A stretch of 51,152 bases of DNA from Thoreauomyces humboldtii (lineage: Eukaryota; Chytridiomycota; Chytridiomycetes; Spizellomycetales; Powellomycetaceae): NCBI GenBank assembly GCA_027596035.1, contig JADGJA010000067.1, positions 1 to 51,152 of the forward strand, given 5' to 3'. Below are positions 18,401 through 28,670 of the stretch, piece after piece. The first letter of the stretch is position 1. Every line of letters begins with the position of its first letter. The position numbers were made by a program, and so were the translations under genes. Below the pieces are notes generated by a model. That model ran no database searches and was not told the origin of the DNA. It saw only the letters and a program-made list of their open reading frames with translations.

Positions 18401-19507
18401 CTGATGGTTCTGCAAGCAATCCGCCACGCAATTATTGAATAACGGTTTCCTAGATGCCAGCAAGGGTGGACTCGGTGTTTCGATATCACAAGCTCGATCG
18501 CCTCCTGTGACCTCTATGGAGTTAGATGCGGACGAGTCCTCCGAGCAAGCAATTTCGATTGATCCGATGGGGAAATGGACGCACTACCCTAGGTCTGCCG
18601 CTGATCTAACACGTGCGCCTCTTGAGAACGAGGAAGATCGACCCTGGTTGACGAAGATCTACCACTTTGTGAAGAAGTCTGGTTTCATGGGCGTGACGCT
18701 GCCAGTTCTGCAGGTAAGCGGGACGTGCTTTGATAGTTGGACTCGATAAAAGCATCAATGAGACTCATAATTCTCGTGCTCAGGCGAAGTTCTGTGCTCT
18801 AGGAGTAGATGTTAAGACGCTCAACCGCTATTTGAACCTTTTCGCGACAACCTTCCGGGTCCGGACCAAAGCAGCGCCGCTGATTTGTGCGGTGGGCTTC
18901 AACGAGCTCCGCTATATCACAAGCACTCATTACGCAAAGTGGGCAGTCCCCGTCTTACCCGCGGCAATCTCTCCCTCTACTCTCGGCCCTACGGCCTACA
19001 ACACTTCTGTGGAAGCCTTCATGCCTGCTCGTATGTGGTTCGACATTCATGGCGACCCCATCGAAAGCGTGCGACGAGGGTGCATGGAGGCGGTCCTGGC
19101 TTACGTTGTCCAGAAGCCGGGGATCTACGAGGTAAACCTTGTTCCGTGGCTTTGCAAGTCTCCGGCTGCAAGTTACTGACAGTTGCCCTCAACAAAGTCA
19201 AAGCTGCAAGACCGCTTCTCCTGCGTCATGACCCGCCTCGAGCTTCGTGAGGTGACGGGTGCCCTGGTCTCTATGGGCGCCCTCCGCTGCAAGACCTTCA
19301 TCAAGATGGCCCCTATTGTGAACCTGTTCGAGGAATTGTTCGCGCCCGCATCACCATCTGTTCTCGAAGCAGGTAGGTCCAGCAAGACGTCTTCTTCGTT
19401 ATCACCTTTTCACATATCTTGTCCCAGACGAAAATTCATATGAAGACCGCAAGATCACATGCTATTGGCCGGAGGCCGACTGGTACATCAAAACCTCTGT
19501 CAAATAA
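12434..19507 (+). CDS. TFC3: TFIIIC largest subunit (B-block binding) with PHD finger
   Basis: This is the B-box-binding subunit of RNA polymerase III factor TFIIIC (human GTF3C1, yeast Tfc3), which recognises internal promoters of tRNA genes. Sixteen exons with fully compatible phases, from 12434-12488 to 19428-19507, sum to 6081 nt, 2026 residues, close to the human length and much longer than yeast. The N-terminus DDILKIIVDEVALE matches animal GTF3C1. The B-block winged helix is at residues about 155-210 (RTLKLSDTVMQILSKIALAR ... DPRSVYHYIKTLAVNKLI), and a second winged helix begins at GGVNHYNRSTITAVRRGAIL. The C-terminus CYWPEADWYIKT also resembles GTF3C1. Between the acidic linker of exon 7 and exon 9, exon 8 encodes a complete PHD finger (about residues 592-642). 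Start 12434 is chosen by alignment; an upstream in-frame ATG at 12356 would add 26 residues. It converges on DRC2 with about 210 bp between stops. Confidence 0.94.
13702..13761 (+). other. In-frame 60-nt intron of the TFIIIC gene
   Basis: The donor gtaaaa, branch-like ctaac and acceptor ttcctcag are all present. The interval is 60 nt and stop-free, so retention would insert about 20 residues (LVKLNQAFELLVPPLTSFLP region) without changing frame. I call it an intron because of its signals and its hydrophobic, unlike-neighbour translation. Confidence 0.65.
14713..14880 (+). other. PHD-finger-encoding segment inside TFIIIC exon 8
   Basis: The translation shows a canonical Cys4-His-Cys3 zinc-binding order: CRIC, then CDSC, then H-x-x-C (HTFCHDPP), then the final pair in FFCSEAC. 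The hydrophobic KWVLLCDSCDDGVHTFC core is typical of histone-tail-reading PHD fingers. Splice phases on both sides (0 at 14657/14713, 1 at 14959/15033) keep it in the TFIIIC frame. Confidence 0.9.
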
Positions 19508-19721
19508 TTCCATCTTCACCAAACCATATTTGCCAGGCGCATCAAACACATTGTACATTTCATCATCCAAGCAGCTGTGACGGCCTCTGTACGTACCCCA
19601 AGAAACAGTGGTACCGCGGTAGTGTTTCGAGCCGTGCACCCTCGTAGGGTAACAGCGGGGAGTAAGCTCAAGCCAAGACATTTATACATATGAAAAAGCA
19701 GGGAATGTGGCCCGGTCCTTA

Positions 19722-21589
19722 CTACACTGCCCCAACTCTTAGCCGCTGATGAACCTGATGCGCTGCCTCTACATAGGTCACGTTTAGGTGACTCTGGGGG
19801 TGGTGAAGTGGGGCGTTCGTGCGTCCTGAACAAAATGCAGGGCCGCTGTCAGCAAATGGGAACGTTGGCTTGGGAGAGTTCTCAATCGACCAAAAGCATA
19901 CCGTTGACGACTACGAGCGGATTCGGCGAGTCCAGAACGGCCTCGTTGACACTGATGCCATCGAGGTACTGCTTCAAAATCCCCCTTAGATGCAGGTTCT
20001 CGTCATGCAACTGCGCTCGTTGTTTTTCGAGTGCTAGACGATCGAGACTGGCCTTGTTGTACCGCTTGTGGAACTGCTCCATGGCTGCAAATTCCTTTGG
20101 AAGGATCACGTCCGCCAGGTCTTGAGAAGTTGCATCCTGTAGAAGCCAGACATAGGAGGATGATCGATGAGCTGGTTCCTCATTAGACAGAGGAACGTGT
20201 CCCTGACAGCCACTGTTACCTTGAGCACCTTTCCCATCTCGACAGGGTCCACTGCGCTCTCGCTGTAGAACGGCACGACCTTTTCCTCCTCCGTCTCCAA
20301 CTTTCTGTTCATCTCGGCCAGCCGAATGATCTTCTCCGCTTTTCCGACCTTCTTCTCGAGGTCCTTGATGACCTTGTTGCTGACGATGGTGAGCTCCGTG
20401 AGCTTTCGTCTCTCACCGTCCCTGAAGGCGTTCATCTTTCGTTTGAGGTTCTGGAAGTGGGCCTGGATGCTCTCCTTGGTCTGTCGAAGAGCCCGTGTCC
20501 GGGCGTCGAAGTCGTGGGCGTTGGACGAGAGGCGGGACTTGATGTGTGCGATCGTTTCCTGGAGTTTGACGAGCTTCCGCATCTGCTGTTCGATCTCTTG
20601 TGCGTTCTTGGAGTCTTTGGATTTCAGTTCTTCGAACTGCTTCTTGCGTTCCTCCGTGGAGGCGTTGTACTGGTTCAGAGCCTGGATGGAGTCGAGGACT
20701 TTTTGAGTGCCTGGCAGATACAGTCTCATGTGCGGGTGATGATGTGCTTACGCCTTGGAACTGTCGCCAGAGGTCTTCGACCGTTCCTTCGAGCTGGATC
20801 CTGAGCGCATGCTTCTCTTCCAGGTTCTGTCGAATTGTGAAGATGGGAAGGGTCAGAAGGATGTGGCGTGCGTTGAGCCAGGGCGTTTGAGATGTAAAAC
20901 TCGGTCACCTTGTTCTTCACATCGTCCCTCAGACTGGAGTACTCGTGTCTCGCATCCGCCTCCGCATCTCCGAACTCCTGCTCCATCCTGCCCATGATGC
21001 CCAGCACGTCGCTTCGCTCCTTTGCGTGCAGCACGGTCAACCTGGCCCTCTCCCTGCAGAACTCCTCCTCGAGGACGCCCATGTCACCCTCGAACTGGCT
21101 CTGCAGCGTCTGGAGTCGAGCGGCTTGCAGGTCCACCAAGGTGTCGACGTTGGCGCAGTGAGACTGGAGGGCGGTTGAGTACTGGGACTCTGCCTCGTGG
21201 ATGTCCCTGGCGAGGTTGTTGATGGATGCCGACTTTCTGTCGAGGTGACGGGAGTGGGTGGATGCGAGGACCTGGAGGTGGGATCCGAGGTCCTTTGCCT
21301 TTGCGGCCTTCATTATCTCTCGCCATCGGGTTTGGATCTTGAGGGTGTTGATGTGCGCATTCTTTTCTTCCAGACCTTGCTTTTCCTGAAGATGCGAAAC
21401 GAAAATGCGTTGGCCAGGGGTTTACATTCGAGTGCGATCCTTACTGGCCTCCGTACGAACCTTTGCCTTGTCCTTGATGTCCTGAAGGTACCTCCTGCGA
21501 CCTTCCTCGTCCTTCAGGAGCTGGAACTCTGACTTGAGCAGCTTGTCGCCGCCCTTCTTGCCCCCCTTCTTTCCTTTTTTGGGAGGCAT
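19722..21589 (-). CDS. DRC2: Dynein regulatory complex subunit 2 (CCDC65)
   Basis: DRC2 is a coiled-coil core subunit of the nexin-dynein regulatory complex that links outer doublets and regulates inner-arm dyneins in motile flagella. Exons 21589-21461, 21385-20909, 20826-20754, 20710-20220, 20136-19902 and 19825-19722 sum to 1509 nt, 502 residues (human 484). The start [10 protein letters not shown] is a lysine-rich leader like that of animal DRC2. Conserved blocks are [54 protein letters not shown] and [15 protein letters not shown]. The last exon was recovered by similarity ([11 protein letters not shown], matching the extreme C-terminus of the animal protein). Intron 3 appears to use a GC donor. 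Nearly all of the protein is predicted coiled coil. It is head-to-head with NCKAP1. Confidence 0.96.
20711..20753 (-). other. Candidate GC-AG intron in DRC2
   Basis: The conserved blocks VEDLWRQFQ and [14 protein letters not shown] are in different frames and must be joined. The only join preserving both uses a 43-nt interval starting gcgtaagc and ending ctgccag. The nearby GT two bases later gives the wrong phase with every AG I tried. A sequencing indel is the alternative. Confidence 0.5.
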
Positions 21590-22008
21590 GCTCGGTGCTC
21601 TGGTAGTTGGATGCCTGCACCAAGGTGTCTACTTGCACTCTATTGCTCGACCAAAGAGGTCCCAAGAGAGAGGATCAGGAAGTCAAGTCTTTGTCCTCTG
21701 TCCGTCGTCGAAGGAGGGGTATGCACAAGAGCTCAGAGCTCCTGACCTGGAGGAGCTGCTGCTATCGAAAACGAGGAGGAGGCAAGAAGCGGCGTGTGTG
21801 AGGTAAGCAAATCTTCCCGTCCATGTCACTCCCCATGCTTGCACATTGGCACCACCACCTCGCGTTTCCTATCCTTGACCTCCCCCTTCTTCTCCACTTG
21901 CACGCAGGGGCACAGGACGCTCGAGACCAGGAAATCTTCTCTGTATCGGACTCCCGCATTCAACCCCATTGAAACCCACAGCACAGCTTATAGTCGGAGT
22001 CAGTCAGA
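21590..22008. promoter_or_regulatory. Shared upstream region of DRC2 and NCKAP1
   Basis: A 419-bp spacer separates the two divergent start codons, so the promoters are adjacent or shared. I looked for an RFX X-box (GTTNCC-type inverted half-sites) and did not find a convincing one. A gaggtaagc at about 21809-21817 followed by pyrimidine-rich DNA and cacgcag near 21907 could be a 5' UTR intron of NCKAP1. No other gene is supported here. Confidence 0.5.
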
Positions 22009-25000
22009 ATGAACATCGAACTCTGGGCGGACCACCTGCTGGCACTGCAGGTCCACGGTCGCTCCCTCCTCAACGCACTCCACTGTGCAAAGCATGCCAT
22101 AGGTTCCCACGACCACTCGATAGCTAGTTCCCCGACCGACCTGCTCTCGAAAGGAGGATCCCCCGACGTCGCATACACCTACAATGGCGCATACCTCACC
22201 CCGGCTTCCCCATCACGGCCAGCGCTCGAAAGGCTCAAGATGCTGGGAGACGCCAACCTGGCGGACGCCTTCAAGAAGATGATCAAGAAGTTTCCGGAAC
22301 AGGTCGACATCACGAAGGTCCGTCGAGCCTTCGTAGGACCCCCCCGCTGCGGATGCGCAGAGTGTGGGCTGACCAGAATCTTTACTCGTTCATCAGGACG
22401 CAAAGTACCAGGCGTTCCGTGATTCGCATCTTCACATCCTGGAAGAGTTCAAACACTACTACGAGCTGCTGGTCTCGGTCATGGAGTTCAACGAGGCAAG
22501 CACGGCCGTCCTGCAGCAGGCGACCAGTCTTGTCAACCTGAGCGTGAGTCCAGAGGTGTCGAAAAAACGTTTCTCGGTTCGGTTCGGAGCTGACCGATCG
22601 ACGACCTTCATCAGTACGACGTCAACCCCGAGCTCGTCAATGCATTCCTGGATCTCCTCGTCACCTACGTGTCCGTCGTCTACATGTCATCGACGATAGG
22701 GAACGAGCGGAAAGTGATTGCTGCTGCGTACGCCAAAGCTTTCCAGCTTGCCAACGGGGCATCCGAGGGCAACTATCTGAGGTCAGTTGGAAACGGATAC
22801 ACAACTATGTTGGAACACCAGCATCTGGAATCATACTCAACACTTGGTGGTCCCGCGTAGGTTGGCAAAACACATTCATACGTACGAGAAACCGCTCCAC
22901 ACCATCCAAGACAGCTGCACGACGCTCGCTCCCAAGATCACCGCTCTCCTGCTGGAAATGAAACCTGACGTGGACGCGCGACTCTGCATGACGGCCGATA
23001 ACTTTCGAAAAATGGCCATCCTCAGTCTGACTCCCGAGATGAGCGGCATCAAGGCCCCGGAGCCCGACGAAAAACACCTACGTGGACTTACTCACATGAA
23101 CCGGCAGTTCCAGATTCTCGTCGTCGGTTTTCTGGTATCTCCTTCCGAGATCGCCAAGCAGCCGGGATGCGTGGATCTGTTGAAGCAGACTCTATCGTAT
23201 GGCCACGCCATGCCTCTGGTTCGAAATGAGGTGCGGTACGCTTCCTCGGTTGCGAAAAGTCGAAACTTGGCTGACGACAGTCTCGACTTTTGTAGATGCT
23301 CAACATTGTGGGAGAGTTCGAGGCATCTTTCAAGGGGCAAAAGAAGCTATCAAGCCTACGAGGCTTAGTAGGGTATAACAAAGAGCGGCATTATCCGAAT
23401 CGTGGACAGGACTGACGTTTCATTTCTAGAGAGACTATCACGTCGACAGCGGCCTCCGCCGCAGTCTTCCACAAAGACCGCCGAGACTACCTGCGTCATC
23501 AGATCAAACAGATGATATGTCTATCAAGCGATAAACGGATAATTTGCACGCGGTTCCCGGTAAGTAACGTGACGTGCTTGACCCATCAGCTTGCCGCCTG
23601 CTCATTCTACGGCCATGCAGATGGTAGCAAGTGCACTGGGATTCGCTCGGGATGAGGTTCTTTGGTACTTTCACCACCTGGACCATGAGGTCGCCGGAAA
23701 AAAGCGCACGAAGAAGGACGTACGCGTTTTGGACGTCGGGATCATCGAGTTGATCTGGCTCATCAAAGACTTGGGGAAGAGTCTGAGGAAGAATATCGAT
23801 GGTCAGTGATGATTTATGGGACATGCACGCTCTTCATCTCGAAATAACCCGAACACCTCTCATTCGCAGTTGTTCGAGACCATTTCGCTCACCAAATCGG
23901 ACAATTCTACGCACCCAACCTATTGGACCTCATCGGGAATGCTTTAGGCCCAGCGCTGGAAGAGGAGCCTATCGGCATTCTTTTGAAAGAGCTTTATCGG
24001 CTCGTTACCATGTTTACCACCGACGATATCAACGAGCTAATCGATGAAGGCGGGCTAAAGGTACTGTTTTCGACGAGGTTGGACTGTGCGATTAAACCAA
24101 CTCGCTGCTGAAACCGCTCAAACTGTAGGCACTGCGAATGAACTGGACTCGATTCCAGCTGGCAGCAGCTCTCCCGTCTTCTGGTGGAATTGCAAACATT
24201 TCTGACATCAGCTGGCTGATGACGGACCTTTGCGAGAGAAGCAAGTACGAAGATAGTAGCCACTATATTGAGAGTGGTGGTCACTCACGCGTACGAATTA
24301 TAGATGGCTGGATGAGTTTAATGTGAGCCTCGAGAAGCTCTGCGATCTCCGGGAGCTCTGCTTTTATCAAGGATTGCTCCACGAGCATCTCCGCGAATGC
24401 ATCGATTCGGCACCAGAGCTTGTCCGATACTGCGGCGCCTTTGGATCGCTAGCCGAGGAGTTCCTGAGTAATGTAACTCCAGCATGGCCTGCGGAGGTAA
24501 ACATTTAGCATTGCTACTCGCTCAAAGATACAAGTCGCTTACGATTCATCGCACAATAGGCCAAACACATAGCCGTTCACAGCGTGCTCTTTGCGACCGA
24601 AGTCTACTCGGTTCTTGGACAGCTCGCAGCCAACGTTGCTCACGACATCGCGATGAACGTTGTAGGTTACAACAATCAGATTCTGAGTCAAGATGCCGTG
24701 CCGGCGCATCAAAAAGCGACAGGAGCGGACAAACTCAAGAAGCCAAAAAAAGGCGTCGTGGAGCGACCATTGCCAAGTCCCGGATCCGAGAGCGTACTCA
24801 ACGGTATCGATCCAGGGGCTCGCAGGTGAGCCAACGGAGACACATTTGATTAGCACTTGTGAGTGCAAACTCCTAACGCTGATATCTCTTCCCAAAGTCT
24901 TGAACATTTGAAACAACTCATGCGCAACCTTCTTTTTGCTCTCACAAACCCTGTCACGACCACCGTTTACGACTCGGAGTTTCATCCATTCGAATTCTTC

Positions 25001-27083
25001 CTGGAAAGCATCGGTGACCGATTCGGCAACCATCTGCTCTCCTCTTTGTACAAACCGCTTGAGATTCCCCAGTCGTCGGTGTTGCTCAGTTTCTCGGTGT
25101 CGAGCACGGTGGAAGATGGTCTCTCGTTCGACATCAAGCGTCCATCCGTTTTCCTAAACGAGATACGAGCCTATCTGTCGGCGATGCGATTCCTCGACTG
25201 CATGGTACCCTTGTCATGTACATCGGCGATCCGAGATGTCCTTCTCGACAAGATCAGCTTCAGCAATGCGAGAGAGTACGCGGACGCTCAACCCGATCAG
25301 ATGGTCTATCCTGTCGGTGGCAAGGAAACGAGGAGGCCCCACCGTCACAACAATAAGCCGGGCCCTATCAGCACGAATCAACCTTTCCTGGTCGTTTATA
25401 TGGCTTGGTACCTCGAGCTTCTGGGTTCCAAAGCGACGACTGGCACCATCTGCTTTTCCCTTAATCGAAGAGCGTTCCTGAGTCGGTCTCATCTTGCTTT
25501 CCATGCCGAAGATTACACCGACTATAATGGTAAGGTTGGAGCTCTCCCGATTTTGAAGCTGAGAAAACCTAACATACTGTATCTCGTTTGACAGAACTCT
25601 GCGCCCTATGCGAGTTGCTCGGGCCGCAGGGTATCAAGTTCATCGATGACCAGCTATGTCGAATGGTGGGCACACTGGCGAACTGTGTAAAGGTATGAAA
25701 ATGCGGTCTGTTCGTACACGTTCGCATAATTCACGCTGCAGCCTTCTTATCAGGACCTCATGAGCCAAACAGTGCCATTACTCGAGTCCTTGCGAACAAA
25801 TTGGGGAGACGAGCCAAGGACGTGGGAGATTTTGAAGAAAGTCAAAAGTAAGCGATGCACGATTGAAGGGTTGCCGTATCTCATGGGAAGCAATACTAAC
25901 TGCTTTCGTGTTCAGACACCAAGGAATTCACAAATAAAATGATCAACCTTGGGTTTGTGCTCGAGTTTCGAAATCTTCTTGCTACTGCCACTCGCAAGGT
26001 GAGTATGGCGTCGGGTGAGGTTGAAGGGGCCCCGACCATTAACTCTTCTCCGTCCATGTAACAGGTCTTCAAGGACACTTGTCCGCATATCTTCGCGAGC
26101 ATCGACAGCGCTCATTCTCAGTACCCGCCGAACCTTCCCTCAGCCCGGCCATATAAGGTAGGTACAGCAAAACCAGCTTGGTTCATTCGCAGGTGGGACT
26201 GACGACTTGCAACGCAGGCTGTAGACAGCATGGCAAACGACATCGGCATCATAGATCGCGTTGACATGCGACTCAGAACAGTCATATCCACAGTAATAGG
26301 TACGGTCTTCCACCTTGGAGAGGCGATCGAATATGCAACTGCAAGCGCTCATCCTTTCTTTCCCAGGAGGAACGTCGGACGCCGGTTTCTGGGCGCTACT
26401 GCCATATATGCAGACAGCCATGCTGTACCATCTCGCGTTTGATGACGCCGCGACATACAACGCTTACATAGATGGTTGGTTCGACTCTTTCTGCACTATG
26501 CGAGCGCGTCGTACAGGGCTCCTAACCTTCTTTCATCAGGGTTGGAGAATAATGGTCACTGTCTCTCTTCCGCTTTTCGTGTTCTGCTGGCCGGAGTATC
26601 AAAGCCGTTAGGAGCGCCGGCTACGTGGACTGCAGAAAAAGAGTTCCTGAATGTATGCGGCCGCACTTATTTCTCGGCCCGCTTTGTGAGCTCTTTCATT
26701 TACCATATACCTCGCCCAATCCCTCAGATCTCATCTGCGCTGCTCATGCGGCTTCTGCAACGTGCTGGGGAGAAAGACAAGGAGCTCCATGCAAAGAACC
26801 TGGACTCGTCTTTCGTGGTTTTGAAGCGGGTACGGAGATCGATTCCCAATAGTGAGCCCGTACGCTACACCTTGATTGACTTACTAACATTGCCTTTCCG
26901 CAGTTCGTCGAAGACTCCCCAAGCATCACCGCCGACCTCGCAGAGTCCATCGTCCCGTACGCGATCTTCCAAGTGGTTCTGGGATCCCTCCATCGAAAGC
27001 GAGGGGACGTCATGGCTCATCATCAAAAGCGAGGTCCAGCGTCCGCCGCCGTCGTCGCCGCCGACGATGATGCCGCGTTCTGA
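22009..27083 (+). CDS. NCKAP1: NCKAP1/HEM subunit of the SCAR/WAVE complex
   Basis: NCKAP1 (Nap1/HEM) is a helical scaffold that pairs with CYFIP/Sra1 in the pentameric WAVE regulatory complex, which couples Rac to Arp2/3-driven actin protrusion at the membrane. The gene is broken by many short introns. The first junctions were checked (ITK|DAKYQAF, VNLS|YDVNPEL, NYLR|LAKHIHTYEKP). Conserved stretches in order are VMEFNEAS, NAFLDLLVTYVSVVYM, NGASEGNYLR, RRDYLRHQIKQM, ALGFARDEVLWYFHH, LRMNWTRFQLAAA, FHPFEFFLESIGDRF, TNQPFLVVYMAWYLELL, FHAEDYTDYNELCALCELLG, GTSDAGFWALLPYMQT and, near the end, FVEDSPSITADLAESIVPYA. This is the full-length order of the animal protein. The C-terminal tail (HRKRGDVMAHHQKRG onward) is diverged. 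The start is the first ATG of the conserved N-terminal helix. Some internal exon edges are approximate. Confidence 0.95.
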
Positions 27084-27485
27084 GACCATTCCAGACTTTT
27101 TGTTGCACCCAGCTCCTCTTTATTCCGATTTTTTTTCATAAGTTTTCCTCTCCAATTTGCAATGTTTTGTAAAATCTTTGGGTCCGCCTTTGGACCGCCG
27201 TTTTCGTTCTCCCCGTGACGTGATCAAGAAAGAGTGCAAGAAACCGAAAATCGACCAGAAACAGGCTCAGCCTTAGTGAAAAAGCCGAGATTTCTTCCAG
27301 CCCAGCAGGAATCGAGTGCATGGGCCGGCCATGTGACCCCGAGTTCATCCTCGGTCCATTCTTCAAACAGGTCCACTTGGCCGGCCCATGCACTCGATTC
27401 CTGCTGAGCTGGAAGAAATGACGGCTTTTTCCCTAAGGCTGAGTCTGTTTCTGGTCGATTTTCGGTTTCTTGCACTCTTTCTTGA
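27084..27485. other. Spacer containing the foldback
   Basis: Between the NCKAP1 stop and the stop of the minus-strand gene at 27486 there is no supported coding sequence. Most of the interval is occupied by the inverted repeat at 27219-27490. NCKAP1 3' UTR and polyadenylation signals should fall in 27084-27218; I see no textbook aataaa there. Confidence 0.6.
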
Positions 27486-27490
27486 TCACG
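27219..27490. repeat. Long imperfect inverted repeat (foldback), 113-bp arms
   Basis: The arm 27219-27331 pairs with 27378-27490; I count five mismatches over 113 positions and no gaps. The 46-nt loop (27332-27377) starts tgtgaccccgagttc. Transcribed from either strand this would form a nearly perfect hairpin of more than 100 bp. The right arm overlaps the stop codon of the minus-strand gene (27486-27488). No transposase or terminal target duplication is evident. Confidence 0.9.
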
Positions 27491-28298
27491 CCACGGTTGT
27501 GACCCCGAGTTCATCCTCGGTCCATTCTTCAAACAGGTCCACTTGTAGGACAGGTGCCAATGCAACTTCCTCCTCCACTCCCTCCTCGTCACTCATCCAA
27601 CTGTTGTCTTCATCCCATGGGATGTCCTCTGCAGCGCCGTGCTGTGTTCCGCCACCGGTTGAATGGTTCGATTCGATGCAACCCTCTTCCGCGCTTCCGG
27701 TACCTTGGTTTGCGAAGGACGAGGGCGGAACCATCTTTTTCGCGGATGGTCTGTGATTCCCGGGTGCAGAGTCTTCACTTTCGGTTCGATGGCGCTTGTG
27801 AAGTTGCGACTCTTGGTGCCAGATCTCGTCAGTCGGTCTCGGGCCCAGGAACAGATCGCGCTCACGGGCCGCCTTCACTTCAAGAATGTATTCTTTTTCG
27901 GTCAGGGGCGTGTCAACCGGGGCGTTATTCCATCGGCGATAAACTCTCTGTACGGCAACGCGAATCGGCTCGATGATCAGGTAGCAGCCGCGGTGGTCTT
28001 CCTTGGAGAGCTCAGGAATGGAGATCGAGGGGCGAGTGTGGAGGTGACTTTGGCCATTGACGACGAGCTGGAGGTCGGCGAGCTGGACTTTCGTCAGCTG
28101 CGTTTTGCTGAGGACATCGGGGTGGTCGTACGACCGATTGTGAAAAGAGGTGATCATGAACACGGATGCAAAGGGGCCGCTGGTATTGTGGAACATGACT
28201 GTCCTCGCGGCGGGGCGAGGGACACTTGGAACCGGGTGCCAGACAATTGGACTGCCGGAGGTACTAGACACGGAGGTCTCGTCAGTCTGGCCTGTCAT
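27486..28298 (-). CDS. Unrecognised protein with acidic C-terminus, 270 residues
   Basis: This is a single uninterrupted frame with a genuine ATG at 28298; I do not recognise the family. The central part looks folded (TVMFHNTSGPFASVFMITSF, KVQLADLQLVVNG, RGCYLIIEPIRVAVQRVYRRW). It is followed by a charged stretch with KRHR and a serine/acidic tail (DIPWDEDNSWMSDEEG, EEWTEDELGV). There is no signal peptide or membrane span. The ATG is directly preceded by gcgcag, which could be a splice acceptor, so an upstream exon is possible. The 3' end is unusual: the last coding bases duplicate the loop of the adjacent foldback and the stop lies in its right arm. It runs tail-to-tail with NCKAP1. A basic/acidic nuclear protein is conceivable but unproven. 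Confidence 0.6.
   Translation of the reverse strand: MTGQTDETSVSSTSGSPIVWHPVPSVPRPAARTVMFHNTSGPFASVFMITSFHNRSYDHPDVLSKTQLTKVQLADLQLVVNGQSHLHTRPSISIPELSKEDHRGCYLIIEPIRVAVQRVYRRWNNAPVDTPLTEKEYILEVKAARERDLFLGPRPTDEIWHQESQLHKRHRTESEDSAPGNHRPSAKKMVPPSSFANQGTGSAEEGCIESNHSTGGGTQHGAAEDIPWDEDNSWMSDEEGVEEEVALAPVLQVDLFEEWTEDELGVTTVA
27498..27543. repeat. Direct copy of the foldback loop inside a coding exon
   Basis: This 46-nt segment is identical to the foldback loop at 27332-27377, 166 bp away. Here it lies in the minus-strand reading frame and encodes VDLFEEWTEDELGV. Only 7 nt (ccacggt) separate it from the right arm of the foldback. Confidence 0.92.
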
Positions 28299-28670
28299 CT
28301 GCGCAATATGAGCACACCATCCTAATTACAAGAGATGGCGCCGATATTTTGACTGCACGATAACGGGAGTGAGAACTTGGTTGTGCTACGCCTTCATCTT
28401 CCCAAACGACGTTGTTCCCGTAGATCTCTCCCCTACCTTTTCTTGGTCCCCCGCTGGTGCATCCTCTGGGCGCCCGGTACGTTTCGAGCCTCTGCGAGGG
28501 TCGGAAAGGGCGCCGTAGATCATCATGCGCTATGTCAATAAACTTGATATTACTCCATACCACATGGATCCGCATGATGCTAAGATACGAAGCGTCTAAA
28601 CCTACTCTAATATAGTTCAGATAAGCCAAAAAGAAGGGCAAAATCGCCTGCTCGCAAAAATTGGTGTTCC
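28299..28670. other. Spacer between two minus-strand genes
   Basis: I see no supported gene in these 372 bp. An open frame continuing on the minus strand shows no conservation to the methyltransferase upstream, whose stop is fixed at 28671. The segment should hold the 3' UTR of the methyltransferase and the promoter of the gene starting at 28298. Confidence 0.45.

Noticed and set aside
20326..21222. Plus-strand open frames of 66-126 codons
   Set aside because: They are antisense to the DRC2 coiled coil; heptad-rich coding often leaves the complement open.
21590..22008. RFX X-box controlling DRC2
   Set aside because: No GTTNCC-N-GGNAAC-like inverted half-sites could be found by eye.
27224..27592. 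122-codon minus-strand frame across the foldback
   Set aside because: It exists only because the inverted and direct copies preserve openness; it reads the coding copy in the wrong frame and has no independent support.
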